This document shows positions 27,306 through 37,039 of a stretch of DNA of 64,000 bases, piece by piece. This DNA is from Firmicutes bacterium HGW-Firmicutes-14. Lineage in GTDB: Bacteria; Bacillota; Thermincolia; Thermincolales; UBA2595. The position numbers and the translations under genes are program-made. The stretch lies in NCBI GenBank assembly GCA_002840275.1, contig PHAB01000010.1, forward strand, positions 47,162 through 111,161. Reading direction: 5' to 3'. Each line of letters starts with the position of its first letter. Position 1 is the first letter of the stretch. A model generated the notes under the pieces. That model was not told the origin of the DNA. It saw nothing but the letters and a program-made list of their open reading frames with translations, and ran no database searches.

Positions 27306-28729
27306 TGGCCAGGATTATCACCATTGACCCTGTTACCAAGGTAGAAGGCCACGGAAAGGTAACAATCCACCTGGATGATAACGGTAATGTAGCCGAATCA
27401 CATTTTCATATCCAGGAATTCCGCGGATTCGAAAAGTTCTGTGAAGGACGGATGGTTTGGGAAATGCCGGTCATCACCACACGGATATGCGGTATCTGCC
27501 CGGTCAGTCACCACCTGGCATCGGCCAAGGCTTGTGATGACCTGTTCGGTGTGGAGATACCTCCCGCAGCCAAAAAACTCCGGGAACTCATGCATATGTC
27601 CCAGATGATTCATTCTCATGCCCTGCATTTCTTTTACCTGGCGGCTCCTGACCTCCTGTTTGGACTTGAAGCGCCTCCCGAACAGCGGAATGTGATAGGA
27701 GTTCTGAACGCCAACCCCGACCTTGGCAAAAAAGCCATCCGCCTGCGTCAGATTGGACAGGCTTCCATCGAAAAAGTCGGCGGGCGGTCAATTCACCCGG
27801 TTGCCACGATACCGGGCGGAATGAGCAAACCCCTGTCCCACGAAGACAGGTACATCATGCTTAAGGAGATGGATGAGGCCCTGGACTTAGCCAAACTGGC
27901 CCTGGGTGCCGTGAAAGATGTTAATGAAAAATATATGGACCTGATTCCCAAATTTGCTTCTTTTAAAACCAATTACATGGGACTGGTCAAAGACGGGGCC
28001 CTGGAACTTTATGACGGCAGCCTGTGTATCAAAGACGAAAACGGCCAAATTCTTGAAGAATTTGACCCCAGGGACTATCTGAACTATATTGCAGAACATA
28101 CTGAAGACTGGACTTACCTGAAATTCCCTTATTATAAGAAACAGGGATGGCCCGCCGGAGTTTACAGGGTTGCTCCCCTTGGGCGGCTCAATGTTGCTGA
28201 CAGGATATCAACCCCCCTGGCCAACACAGAACTGGCCCTGTTCAAGAAATTGGGCGGCGGAAAGCCTGTACAGGACAGCCTCTGCTATCATTATGCAAGG
28301 ATAATTGAACTGCTTTATGCTGTAGAACGGGCCAAAGAACTGCTTCAGGATGACGAAATTGTCAGCAGGGAAGTTCGGGTCCCCGTATCCAGGATGGCCG
28401 GGGAAGGAGTGGGGGTCATCGAAGCCCCGAGAGGCACCCTGATTCACCATTACCAGGCCGACGATATGGGAAAACTGGAAAAAGTCAACATTATTGTTTC
28501 AACTGCCCATAATTATTCTTCCATGGACAAAGCGGTCAATGAGGTAGCTAAATTAGTCCTGAAAAACAATAAAGCAGAGGAACCTCTGCTTAATCAGGTG
28601 GAAATGGCTATCAGGTGCTATGACCCCTGCCTGTCCTGTGCTACCCACCGGATTGGGAAAATGCCGCTCTTGATTCAGGTTCTGGCTCCGGACGGTGACA
28701 TTGTCAGGACGGTTAGGAGGGAAGAATAA
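27305..28729 (+). CDS. [NiFe] hydrogenase large subunit (group 3, MvhA-like)
   Basis: A 474-residue catalytic subunit. The N-terminal L1 motif is [12 protein letters not shown] (Cys at about 61 and 64) and the C-terminal L2 motif is DPCLSCATH; these four Cys bind Ni and Fe. About 26 residues follow the L2 His, the extension removed by a maturation protease once Ni is inserted; a candidate protease is encoded 0.2 kb downstream. The enzyme oxidises H2 or reduces protons in the cytoplasm. Group assignment is from overall resemblance to methyl-viologen-reducing hydrogenases and the MvhD partner. Confidence 0.92.
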   Translation: MARIITIDPVTKVEGHGKVTIHLDDNGNVAESHFHIQEFRGFEKFCEGRMVWEMPVITTRICGICPVSHHLASAKACDDLFGVEIPPAAKKLRELMHMSQMIHSHALHFFYLAAPDLLFGLEAPPEQRNVIGVLNANPDLGKKAIRLRQIGQASIEKVGGRSIHPVATIPGGMSKPLSHEDRYIMLKEMDEALDLAKLALGAVKDVNEKYMDLIPKFASFKTNYMGLVKDGALELYDGSLCIKDENGQILEEFDPRDYLNYIAEHTEDWTYLKFPYYKKQGWPAGVYRVAPLGRLNVADRISTPLANTELALFKKLGGGKPVQDSLCYHYARIIELLYAVERAKELLQDDEIVSREVRVPVSRMAGEGVGVIEAPRGTLIHHYQADDMGKLEKVNIIVSTAHNYSSMDKAVNEVAKLVLKNNKAEEPLLNQVEMAIRCYDPCLSCATHRIGKMPLLIQVLAPDGDIVRTVRREE

Positions 28730-28971
28730 TGGATGTTTCCAGTGCGGTCCAGGCAGTAAAAAAAGACCTTGAAGCTACTTTTGGCAATACCCTGGCTGCA
28801 TCCATCATTGCTATCGCCAGGACAAAGGCAGGCGCTCCTCTTATCGGGATGTCAAAACAGAACTATCTTGACCTGGTTGACGCCATATGTGGTGATAATA
28901 GGGTCCATAGCATGCTTGGAGCAGCCGGGTCCAAAGAACGGTCAATGAAGTGGAAAAAACTCGCTGATTAA
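28729..28971 (+). CDS. 80-residue hypothetical protein in the hydrogenase operon
   Basis: Starts with an ATG that overlaps the hydrogenase large-subunit stop (TAATG), so it is translationally coupled. The sequence ([20 protein letters not shown]...) is mostly predicted helix with one Cys (DAICGDNR). I do not recognise the family. Its 3' end overlaps the oppositely oriented maturation protease gene by 30 bp. A role in hydrogenase assembly or as an accessory subunit is plausible only by position. Confidence 0.7.
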   Translation: MDVSSAVQAVKKDLEATFGNTLAASIIAIARTKAGAPLIGMSKQNYLDLVDAICGDNRVHSMLGAAGSKERSMKWKKLAD

Positions 28972-29412
28972 CCGGCATACCCTTTCAACAGCCTTGCAGG
29001 CATTGTGGGCAGCCGTCCGGGATATCTCCTCCCCAATTTCAAAGTTCTCTCCCCTAACCGCAGTAATATATGCTTGGGGCCTGACCCCGTAAAGCCTTTG
29101 GGTCAGGGACAGAATATCAGGAATTGAACCTATATGGCTGGTAAAAGGTGATGATACCGGTTCGGGGAACACCTCTTCCAGGAGAAAAGGCTCTTTACCG
29201 TCCCTGGCATCGGCATCCAGGAATATAATCAGGGGATATTGAGCAAAAAGATCGCAAAATACAACATCAAGCTGGTGTACAGACAAACAGTCCACCAGCT
29301 CTTTCTTTTCCGGTCCAAGTTTCTTAAGAAGCAGCTCAACACAATAGTGCCCGATGCTGTCATCCTGCCTGATCCGGTTTCCGATTCCTACTACAAGTGC
29401 CTTTCTTTCCAT
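28942..29412 (-). CDS. Hydrogenase maturation protease (HycI/HyaD family)
   Basis: A 156-residue protein with the peptidase M52 pattern: VVGIGNRIRQDDSIG (the acidic residue after GIGN binds Ni), IFLDADARDG in the middle, and SHIGSIPD with the His. It clips the C-terminal tail of the large subunit after Ni insertion. The ATG at 29412 is chosen because GGAGG lies 8 bases upstream. It lies opposite to the hydrogenase genes and converges on them. Confidence 0.88.
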   Translation of the reverse strand: MERKALVVGIGNRIRQDDSIGHYCVELLLKKLGPEKKELVDCLSVHQLDVVFCDLFAQYPLIIFLDADARDGKEPFLLEEVFPEPVSSPFTSHIGSIPDILSLTQRLYGVRPQAYITAVRGENFEIGEEISRTAAHNACKAVERVCRLISEFFPLH

Positions 29413-29453
29413 AAAAATGACCTCCGGTCCCTTCATTCAAAAGAAAAGCATAT

Positions 29454-29933
29454 TTAACCATAGCTCTTAAATTCTTTCAGGGCTACACTTATTTCCATGT
29501 CCCCGATTTCCGTTTGCAAAGGAATCTGGATGCGGGTAATATTTATCGTTGAAATCATGACTCCCCGGCCCACAATCAGGGTAGGCGGGGCCAGGGTAGA
29601 CGGATAACCGGCTTTTTCCAGCCCTCTGCTGGCAATGCCGGTAATGACATTACCCATTTCGGCAATGGCTGATTCCACCATCCTGTCCATAATCGGCACA
29701 GGCTGTCCCAGCATTGCCGAAACAATATTTTTTGCCGTCCGCTCACTCATCCCATACATAACGATGCCCAGAATGGCTCCCGTGACACCAATCATAACAG
29801 TTACATCCATGCTTGTATAGGATGACTCCAATACAGCCAGCGGACCCTTGCTAATCTTTAGCTGCCTTCCCGTTTCCTGGCTTAATACCTCTGTTGTGGC
29901 CACAATAAACGGATTTATGAACTCTGCTTTCAA
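29454..29933 (-). CDS. cheX: CheX/CheC-like CheY-phosphate phosphatase
   Basis: A 159-residue protein with the conserved ExxN active-site motif (AIAEMGNVITG, residues ~88-98) on a CheC/FliY/CheX fold. CheX dephosphorylates CheY-P and so ends chemotactic signals. It is the last gene of the che operon. Confidence 0.88.
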   Translation of the reverse strand: MKAEFINPFIVATTEVLSQETGRQLKISKGPLAVLESSYTSMDVTVMIGVTGAILGIVMYGMSERTAKNIVSAMLGQPVPIMDRMVESAIAEMGNVITGIASRGLEKAGYPSTLAPPTLIVGRGVMISTINITRIQIPLQTEIGDMEISVALKEFKSYG

Positions 29934-29976
29934 AGACCTCTCGTCCCTTCCCGTATAATATTTGCGGATAGGTTAT

Positions 29977-31032
29977 TTAAGTCATTAATACAGAAACTAT
30001 TTCGTCTGCAATTTTCTGTATTGGCAGGATGATATCAGCCTTCCCCATTTCCACGATAACCCTGGGCATACCATAGACTACACAGGTTTCTTCATTTTGA
30101 ACAATAGTTTTACCACCCATTTTCTTGACCAGGGCCATTCCCTTTGACCCGTCATAACCCATTCCGGTGAGGATTACCCCCACTGTTCCGGACCCGTAAA
30201 AATTAACCGCAGATTCAAAGGTAGCATCCACTGCAGGCCTGACACTGTGTACCGGGGGCGCCTGGTTTAAACCGATAACTGTCTTGGATACCAGCACCAT
30301 ATGATAACCGCCCGGCGCAACATAGGCCTTCCCATTTTCCAGTACATCTCCTTCTTTTGCTTCCTGAACCACCATCCGGGAAATATCATTGAGCCTGTGC
30401 GCCAATGAAGCAGTAAAACCTGGCGGCATGTGCTGGACTATCAGCACTGCGGCAGGCAGATTGCCCGGCAGCCGGGGAATAACCTGTTGCAAAGCGTTCG
30501 GCCCACCTGTTGAGCTTCCTATAACAACCAATCTGTCAGGAACTTTACCTGAAGGCCCTGGTGCAGCCCGGGGAATGATTTTAGGTTCCCGGAAGGCGGG
30601 TACAATCGAAGTTCTAAAGTTTGAAATAGATGCCCTGGCAGCAACCTTCACCTTAGATATCAGATCTTCTCTGACTTTATGAATATCCAGAGATATGGTG
30701 CCTGAAGGTTTTGGGACGAAATCCACGGCCCCGATTGTCAGCGCCCTGACAGTGGTTTCACTGCCTTCATGGGTGAGGCTGCTCAACATGATAACAGGGG
30801 TGGGACACTCCCTCATAATCCTTTCAAGGGCTGATATACCATCAAGCTTGGGCATTTCAACATCCAGGGTAACTACTGCCGGTTTCCATTTTTTTATCTT
30901 TTCTATAGCATCCAATCCGTCCCGAGCGGTATCTATAACAAAGATGTCCTCATCCAACTGAAGCAAATTTGAAATAACCTTTCGCATATAAGCAGAATCA
31001 TCGACGACCAGGACATCAATCTTTTTTGCCAT
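29977..31032 (-). CDS. cheB: Protein-glutamate methylesterase/receptor deamidase CheB
   Basis: A 351-residue two-domain protein. Residues 1-125 are a receiver (VVDDSAYMRKV, acidic phosphoacceptor in VTLDVEMPKLDG). Residues ~165-350 are the methylesterase with catalytic Ser in GSSTGGP, His in QHMPPGFT and Asp in GMGYDGSKG. It removes methyl groups from receptor glutamates. No CheR methyltransferase is encoded in this window. Confidence 0.95.
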   Translation of the reverse strand: MAKKIDVLVVDDSAYMRKVISNLLQLDEDIFVIDTARDGLDAIEKIKKWKPAVVTLDVEMPKLDGISALERIMRECPTPVIMLSSLTHEGSETTVRALTIGAVDFVPKPSGTISLDIHKVREDLISKVKVAARASISNFRTSIVPAFREPKIIPRAAPGPSGKVPDRLVVIGSSTGGPNALQQVIPRLPGNLPAAVLIVQHMPPGFTASLAHRLNDISRMVVQEAKEGDVLENGKAYVAPGGYHMVLVSKTVIGLNQAPPVHSVRPAVDATFESAVNFYGSGTVGVILTGMGYDGSKGMALVKKMGGKTIVQNEETCVVYGMPRVIVEMGKADIILPIQKIADEIVSVLMT

Positions 31033-31064
31033 GTCTGCTCCCTCCGGTAAGCCGGAAATTATGT

Positions 31065-31421
31065 TTATCCTACAAACCTTTTGATTGTAGATAAAATCTT
31101 CTCAGGTTGATATGGTTTCACAATAAAATCTTTGGCACCCGCTTTTATTGCCGACATGACAGTATTCTGCTGGCCCAGCGCACTACACATCACAATCTTG
31201 GCCTCAGGGTCAATTTTCTTAATTTCTGCCACTGCAGTCAACCCATCCATAACCGGCATTGTAATATCCATCAATACCAGGTCAGGTTTTATTTTCTGAT
31301 ATTTTTCCACCGCTTCCTGGCCGTTCTCTGCTTCATCCACTGCATAACCATTTTCAGTAAGAAGTTTTGCACAGCGCATTCTCATAAAAGCTGCATCATC
31401 TACTAATAAAACCTTTGCCAT
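31065..31421 (-). CDS. cheY: Chemotaxis response regulator CheY
   Basis: A 118-residue single receiver domain with the acidic pair VDDAAF near the N-terminus, the phosphorylated Asp in LVLMDITMPVMDG (about residue 54), the Thr/Ser of CSALG and the Lys of IVKPY. It carries the signal from CheA to the motor or another output. Confidence 0.95.
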   Translation of the reverse strand: MAKVLLVDDAAFMRMRCAKLLTENGYAVDEAENGQEAVEKYQKIKPDLVLMDITMPVMDGLTAVAEIKKIDPEAKIVMCSALGQQNTVMSAIKAGAKDFIVKPYQPEKILSTIKRFVG

Positions 31422-31470
31422 ACTTCCACTCCTTTCTTAGAATTAAAATACACCTCCTAAAAACCTCTGA

Positions 31471-33567
31471 TTAAGAGGCAGCCTTTTTAACCAGTGTAGA
31501 AACATCAACTATAAGGGCCACATTGCCGTCACCCAGTATGGTCGCCCCGGATACCCCCTGTACTTCCCCAACATATTTGCCCAGACTCTTGATAACTATT
31601 TCCTGTTCCCCTATAAGGGAATCAACCACAAACCCGATCTGCTGTCCCGCAAGATTAACAACAACTACAAACAATTTATCCCGCTCATCTTCGTCAGTTA
31701 TATGTCCATAAAATACTTTCTTAAGGCGTTTCAGGGGCAGCGCCTTTCCTCTGACAACAATCACCTCATGATTATTCACATATTCTATCTGCTGCCTTTG
31801 GATACGGATGGTCTCTGTAACGGTAGAAAGGGGAACCGCATAAACAGAATTGTCGATGGAAACCAGGAGGGCTCTAATGATGGCAAGGGTTAAGGGAAGT
31901 TTAATTTTAAACTCTGTACCTTCTCCCACTACAGAATTTATTTCTATAGCGCCATTGATTTTTTCTATATTGTTCCTCACCACATCCATCCCGACACCCC
32001 GTCCCGATACATCAGTTACTTTGGCTACGGTACTGAGCCCGGAAGTGAATATCAGGGAAACAGCCTCTTTGTCTGTCAGCCTCTTGGCCTGGTCTTCTGA
32101 AATAAGGCCCTTTTTGATTGCACTCTGTCTGACCAGTTCAGGGTCAATTCCCCTGCCGTCGTCCTTTATAGTAATAATAATGTGGTTTTCCTCATGAGCA
32201 GCCTGAAGTTTCAGCCGTCCTTCAGCACTCTTTCCTTTGGCTGACCTTTCCTCAGGAATCTCTATACCATGGTCTACCGCATTACGGAGCAGGTGAATCA
32301 GGGGGTCTCCTATTTCTTCAATAATGGAACGGTCCAGCTCTGTTTCCTGGCCGGCCATAACGAAATTGACCTCCTTGCCTGCTTTTTGTGCCAGGTCCCT
32401 GACCATCCGCGGAAACTTATTAAAAAGGTTTTCGACAGGCAGCATTCGTGCCTTCATGATCTGTTCCTGAAGCTGGGTGGTCACCCTTGCTATATGAACC
32501 GAAGTCCGGCCCAGGTCCTGGGAAATCTCATCTATCTCATATTCTGTTTCAATGGTAGTCAGGATCTGGAACAGCCTGGTACGGTCAATTACCAGTTCAC
32601 CCACCAGGTTCATCAGACTGTCCAAAAGGTCCACATCAACCCGGACAGTGCGGTTAGCTTTTTTGTTATTAGCTTTGTTGGAAGCCGTGCTGGATTTCAC
32701 TTCACTCTTGATTTCCCCGGCCCCGCCTGCCGGACTTATACCCTGTTCAGGCAGGTCTGGCTGTACCTGGCCTTCTAAGCCTTCATAAACATATTTTTCT
32801 ATCTCGCTCCTGGCAATGTTGGGAAGTTCGGCAACCAGTTTTTTAAGTTTTTCCTCATCCTCTTTGGTGCAAATAAGGACGGTCAGGCACTCTGAGACTT
32901 TTTCGTTTTCTATTTCCTCTGCTGAAGGGTCAGACTTGATAATTTCACCTATTTCCCCTACCGCCATAAGTGTCACAAACAAGCGGACAGCCGCCATTTC
33001 AGGTTCCACATCAAATGTCAGTCTGACAAGAATAGGGTGTGTACCCTCCTCCACACAGTGACGGAGAGCATCGCTTTCCTCCCAGTTTAATTCCAGGGAA
33101 AGCTTGCTCTTCTCCGCTGGCCGGGTTTCCGGCGAGGACAGCGCGGCCGGTCCCGCACCGGTTCCTTCATCACCTGAATCCCTGGCGGAACTGAGTTTTT
33201 GCAGAATTCCCCCGAGTTCCAGGTCTGATTCATCATCATTTATGATTTCATCCCTAAGAACTCTCAGGCAGTCAAGACATTCAAACAAAATATCCACCAA
33301 TTCCGTACTGACTGCAAGCTGTTTCTTGCGAAGCCTGTCCAGCACATTTTCCATTGCATGGGTCAGTTCCGCCATCCGGGTATGACCGATTGTGGCAGAA
33401 GACCCCTTAAGGGTATGGGAAGCACGGAAGATTTCCTGCATCAATTCCTCATTAAAGTCTTCCTTTTCCAGCCTTATCAAATCTTCTTCAAGGGTCTGAA
33501 AATGCTCCTCTGCTTCTTCCAGGAATATTTTTAATTCCTCGGGTGATGCATCAAGATTTAACCCCAT
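31471..33567 (-). CDS. cheA: Chemotaxis histidine kinase CheA
   Basis: A 698-residue class II kinase. P1 (Hpt) with phosphorylated His in ASHTLKGSSATIG (about residue 50), P2 near 160-270, dimerisation helices ~305-370, the ATPase (HLLRNAVDHGIE N box, DDGRGID G1 box, GRGVGMDVV G2 box) and a CheW-like C-terminus (~560-695). It autophosphorylates in receptor complexes and passes phosphate to CheY and CheB. Confidence 0.97.
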   Translation of the reverse strand: MGLNLDASPEELKIFLEEAEEHFQTLEEDLIRLEKEDFNEELMQEIFRASHTLKGSSATIGHTRMAELTHAMENVLDRLRKKQLAVSTELVDILFECLDCLRVLRDEIINDDESDLELGGILQKLSSARDSGDEGTGAGPAALSSPETRPAEKSKLSLELNWEESDALRHCVEEGTHPILVRLTFDVEPEMAAVRLFVTLMAVGEIGEIIKSDPSAEEIENEKVSECLTVLICTKEDEEKLKKLVAELPNIARSEIEKYVYEGLEGQVQPDLPEQGISPAGGAGEIKSEVKSSTASNKANNKKANRTVRVDVDLLDSLMNLVGELVIDRTRLFQILTTIETEYEIDEISQDLGRTSVHIARVTTQLQEQIMKARMLPVENLFNKFPRMVRDLAQKAGKEVNFVMAGQETELDRSIIEEIGDPLIHLLRNAVDHGIEIPEERSAKGKSAEGRLKLQAAHEENHIIITIKDDGRGIDPELVRQSAIKKGLISEDQAKRLTDKEAVSLIFTSGLSTVAKVTDVSGRGVGMDVVRNNIEKINGAIEINSVVGEGTEFKIKLPLTLAIIRALLVSIDNSVYAVPLSTVTETIRIQRQQIEYVNNHEVIVVRGKALPLKRLKKVFYGHITDEDERDKLFVVVVNLAGQQIGFVVDSLIGEQEIVIKSLGKYVGEVQGVSGATILGDGNVALIVDVSTLVKKAAS

Positions 33568-33588
33568 AATTCATCCTCCCTCCGACCG

Positions 33589-34059
33589 TTAGCAGAAGTT
33601 CTCCAGCATTGTCCCGTCATTCCTCCGTAAAACCTTGACCAAGTCGAGGAGAATGACCAGTTTATCTTCCAGTTTGGCCACACCTGTGAGATATTCCTCA
33701 TCAATGCCGCCCAGTATATTCGAAGTCTGTTCAATAACATCCTGGGGTATGTTCACAACTTCTGATACCGCATCAACTATCATCCCTATGTTATTCCCTT
33801 CAACTTCAACAACCACTATACGGGTAGACCGGGTAATTTCACCGCCTTCGACATTAAACCTTTTGTGCAGGTTAAACACAGGAATGACAAGGCCGCGCAG
33901 GTTAATAACACCTTCTATAAAATATTCGGTCCCGGGCACCTCGGTAATTGTCTGCATAGTGATTATCTCTAAAACGGTGGCAATATCCAGCCCATAAGTT
34001 TCCCTGCCTAACCGGAACACCACAAACTGGTTTTCATTTACCGTTAATTCTTCGGCCAT
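33589..34059 (-). CDS. cheW: Chemotaxis adaptor protein CheW
   Basis: A 156-residue CheW domain (QFVVFRLGRETYGLDI at the start, then the conserved NLRGLVIPVFNL segment at ~51-62). It couples the receptor to CheA. It lies between the mcp and cheA genes with about 20-bp gaps on both sides. Confidence 0.95.
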   Translation of the reverse strand: MAEELTVNENQFVVFRLGRETYGLDIATVLEIITMQTITEVPGTEYFIEGVINLRGLVIPVFNLHKRFNVEGGEITRSTRIVVVEVEGNNIGMIVDAVSEVVNIPQDVIEQTSNILGGIDEEYLTGVAKLEDKLVILLDLVKVLRRNDGTMLENFC

Positions 34060-34080
34060 TCTATTCCCCCCTGTGTTATA

Positions 34081-35940
34081 TTAAACTTTAAACCTGGTGG
34101 CAATGTCCCTCAGCTCAACAGCCATCTGTGCCAGTTCCCCGGAAGCAGATGCGATCATGTCACTTGTGGAATACATCTGCTGGCTGGAAGCGGTAACTTC
34201 CTCGGAAGCCGCGGCGCTGGCCTCAGCAATCTTGGCAATATCCTGAACAGAATTACTTACATCTTCACTGGCAGCGGCCATCTCCTGGGTGGCAGCGGAA
34301 TTCTCTTCGGTTACCTGGGCTACGTCCTCCATAGCAGCAACAACCTCGGCGCTTTGCTGGGAGATAGTCTGGGCTGACCGGGAAATCTTATGAATTTCAT
34401 CATTTGTCCTGGATACATTGTCCAGAATCTGGCCCAGGGCGCTGCCGGCCTCGGCAGCGAGCCCGGCTCCGGTTTCCACTTCCCCGGTACCCTCGTCCAT
34501 GGCCATAACCGCCTTTTCCGTGCCAACCTGAATATTGTTAATTAGAACTGCTATCTCTTTTGTAGCTTTACCGCTCCGTTCTGCCAGTTTTCTAACCTCA
34601 TCAGCCACAACCGCAAAACCCTTTCCGTGTTCTCCGGCCCTGGCTGCTTCAATAGCTGCATTTAGTGCCAGCAGGTTTGTCTGTTCCGCTATATCATCAA
34701 TAACCTGGATTATTTCTCCGATTTTCTGGGATTGCTCCCCCAGTTCCTTTATCTTATGAGCAGCTTCAAAGACTTTGGCCTTTATGTTTTCCATGCCGGC
34801 AACCACGTTTTCCACTGCCTTGCCGCCCTGGTTTGCCACTGCTGATGTTTCTTCGGCAGTATTTGCCGCCAGCTGCGCGCTTGTCGCAACCTCCTCAACC
34901 CCTGTGGCCATCTGGCCTATTACCAGGGCCGTGCGGTTGACATTTTCAGCCTGCTGCCCTGCTCCCCGGGCAATAGAATCTATGGCATTTCCCAACCCGT
35001 CAATTAATTTAACAATCTCAGCTATATCCCGTGTCTGTTCACTGTTACCTCTGGCCACCTCTTCAATCGCATTGTTGACTTCCTGGTTGGACCTGGCAAG
35101 ATTCTCTGCGTTCAGAGAAAAGTCCCGGGCTGTCTGGGCTACTTTTTCACTGGCGGTTATAATAGTGCTGATTGTTTCCCTTATTGTCTGTGTCATCGTG
35201 TTGAAGGAGCCGCCCAGAATCCCCACTTCATCCAGTGTCTTTATGTTTACGGTTTGGGTTAGGTCCCCTTTTTCGGCCTGTTCCATGGCAGCTTTCAATC
35301 TCAAGATGGGGTTGGATATGGTCGCGGCAACAATCCACGCTATAATCAGACCTATAATCGTAACCACGGCTCCCGCAGAGGCCATGTTTGTGATAAGTGA
35401 CACATTCAGCTGGTCCAAAAACTGTTTTGAAACACCGACATAAAGGATGCCGATAATATTTCCTGATGCATCCTTGATCGGTTTATACTTAGTCTGGTAC
35501 ATGACTCCAACTACATCGGCCTCTCCCTCAAATTCTTTGCCGTTATTCAGTACCACTTCCCTGACTTCATCAGAGACTTGGGTGTTTATTGCCCTCTTGC
35601 CCTCTCTTTTGACAGTCGTAGTAACCCGGGTATCTCCCTGAAAAACAGTAACCGTGTCATTGGTCAGTCCGGCTATCCTGTCTACAATTTCATAGTTTTC
35701 ATTCATAAGGGTATTACCCTTATATAGTTTATCTCCTTTTATCAGCCATTCTCCCGGATAGACTTCATCGATGAGCGCCTCAGCCATGGCCAGGTCTGAT
35801 TTGGCCTTTTCCAGGCTGGTCTGTTCGGTTGCTTTCTTTATTGAATTGACAGCAACCAGCCCCAGGGCCATTACGGCAATTACAATTAAAGCCGACATTA
35901 CTACCATAAACTTAACCTTTATACTGATCTTCATATGCAC
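34081..35940 (-). CDS. Methyl-accepting chemotaxis protein with extracytoplasmic Cache-type sensor
   Basis: A 619-residue receptor. A membrane helix at residues ~11-33, a sensor of about 150 residues (~35-180) with the TDTVTVF-like strand and the GIL-YVGV end typical of single Cache domains, a second membrane helix ~187-208, a HAMP domain, then a long coiled coil with the conserved hairpin tip ([17 protein letters not shown]). The start is a GTG at 35940 with AGGAGG six bases upstream; an ATG two codons on is also possible. The ligand is unknown. It leads the operon with cheW, cheA, cheY, cheB and cheX. Confidence 0.95.
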   Translation of the reverse strand: MHMKISIKVKFMVVMSALIVIAVMALGLVAVNSIKKATEQTSLEKAKSDLAMAEALIDEVYPGEWLIKGDKLYKGNTLMNENYEIVDRIAGLTNDTVTVFQGDTRVTTTVKREGKRAINTQVSDEVREVVLNNGKEFEGEADVVGVMYQTKYKPIKDASGNIIGILYVGVSKQFLDQLNVSLITNMASAGAVVTIIGLIIAWIVAATISNPILRLKAAMEQAEKGDLTQTVNIKTLDEVGILGGSFNTMTQTIRETISTIITASEKVAQTARDFSLNAENLARSNQEVNNAIEEVARGNSEQTRDIAEIVKLIDGLGNAIDSIARGAGQQAENVNRTALVIGQMATGVEEVATSAQLAANTAEETSAVANQGGKAVENVVAGMENIKAKVFEAAHKIKELGEQSQKIGEIIQVIDDIAEQTNLLALNAAIEAARAGEHGKGFAVVADEVRKLAERSGKATKEIAVLINNIQVGTEKAVMAMDEGTGEVETGAGLAAEAGSALGQILDNVSRTNDEIHKISRSAQTISQQSAEVVAAMEDVAQVTEENSAATQEMAAASEDVSNSVQDIAKIAEASAAASEEVTASSQQMYSTSDMIASASGELAQMAVELRDIATRFKV

Positions 35941-36295
35941 AGATATCCTCCTTTACTTTACCTTTGCCCATATCTGCTGCGTGGGACAGTTTGGAAACGG
36001 CCTCTGCTGTCTCCGTTAAGACCAGTCAAGCTTATGAATATCTTTCCAGGGCCATTGTTCCTCTTCTTTATAAGGTTTTTTAAAGTACTAGAAAATATTA
36101 ACTGGTTATTACGGTTACTTCGACAAATTGTCTAAAATTCCTTTATGATTCAACTATATCTGTAAATTTTTGTACGCTTTTCACAAAGTTGAACGGGCAA
36201 ATCTGTTTGAGAAAGGAAAAGCATAAGTCTGTACCCGAAAGAATACCAATTATAAGAAGGTCAAAATGTTTTATCTTCCTAAAGGAGATGTACTG
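35941..36295. other. 355-bp divergent intergenic region between the mcp operon and the ZIP gene
   Basis: On the minus strand the first 100 bases upstream of the mcp gene can form alternative stems (AACGG with CCGTT, and GACAG with CTGTC). No match to a sigma-28-type promoter or a known riboswitch was found by eye. No coding frame is convincing. Confidence 0.5.
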
Positions 36296-37027
36296 ATGGG
36301 TCATATAGCTGTGATAAGCCTTTTGGCAGGGCTGGCCACATCCCTGGGGGCGCTTATCGTAATTTTGCTGGGGAAACCAAATCAAAAGACCCTCTCTGTC
36401 CTTTTTGGACTGGCAGCCGGGATAATGCTTGCAGTTGTAGTTCTTGACCTTCTCCCATCCGCCCTGGAACAGGGCAGTTTCCGCCAGTCTGCTATGGGTT
36501 TCAGTATTGGAATAATTATCATGCTGTTATTGGACCTTATTCTATCCCACGTTTATTCCCCGGTTAAGAAGACTTTTCACAACAAAACGCACTTTCTAAA
36601 AATGGGCTATCTGGTAGCAACCGGTATAGCCCTTCACGACTTGCCGGAAGGGATAGCCATTGCCGCCGGTTATTCGGCCCATGAACATCTCGGCCTTACC
36701 ATTGCCATGGCCATCGGCCTTCATAACATTCCTGAAGGAATGGCTATGGCAACACCTTTAACTATCGGCGGGGTTTCTCCCCGGCGTATTTTCCTTCTGA
36801 ATGTCTTCGTCAGTTTTTTTACCCCGGCAGGGGCATTTATCGGGCTGGCGCTGCTCCATATTTCTCCCAGCCACATTGCCCTTTTACTGGCAATAGCCGC
36901 AGGCGCAATGACATTTATTGTAAAAAACGAGCTGCTTCCGGAATCAAGGCGAAGGCACCCTAATTACTCCACCCTGGGGGGGATTATCGGATTCCTGTTC
37001 ATTCTCTTTTTGAGCATTATTCACTAA
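36296..37027 (+). CDS. ZIP-family metal transporter
   Basis: A 243-residue protein with about eight membrane segments. Two metal-binding motifs sit in consecutive central helices: GIALHDLPEGIAI and IGLHNIPEGMAMA, the ZIP signature (HxxPEG twice). ZIP proteins import zinc, iron or manganese. The ATG at 36296 is preferred (GGAG 8 bases upstream) to an ATG 30 bases earlier. It stands alone and ends near the large inverted repeat. Metal identity cannot be read from the sequence. Confidence 0.9.
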   Translation: MGHIAVISLLAGLATSLGALIVILLGKPNQKTLSVLFGLAAGIMLAVVVLDLLPSALEQGSFRQSAMGFSIGIIIMLLLDLILSHVYSPVKKTFHNKTHFLKMGYLVATGIALHDLPEGIAIAAGYSAHEHLGLTIAMAIGLHNIPEGMAMATPLTIGGVSPRRIFLLNVFVSFFTPAGAFIGLALLHISPSHIALLLAIAAGAMTFIVKNELLPESRRRHPNYSTLGGIIGFLFILFLSIIH

Positions 37028-37039
37028 AGGGGCTGTCCC

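Noticed and set aside
32269..32778. Long plus-strand frame inside cheA
   Set aside because: It is antisense to a clear CheA and has no family features or ribosome binding site.
35941..36040. c-di-GMP riboswitch in the mcp leader
   Set aside because: Alternative stems are present but the conserved GACGCAAAGC box is absent.
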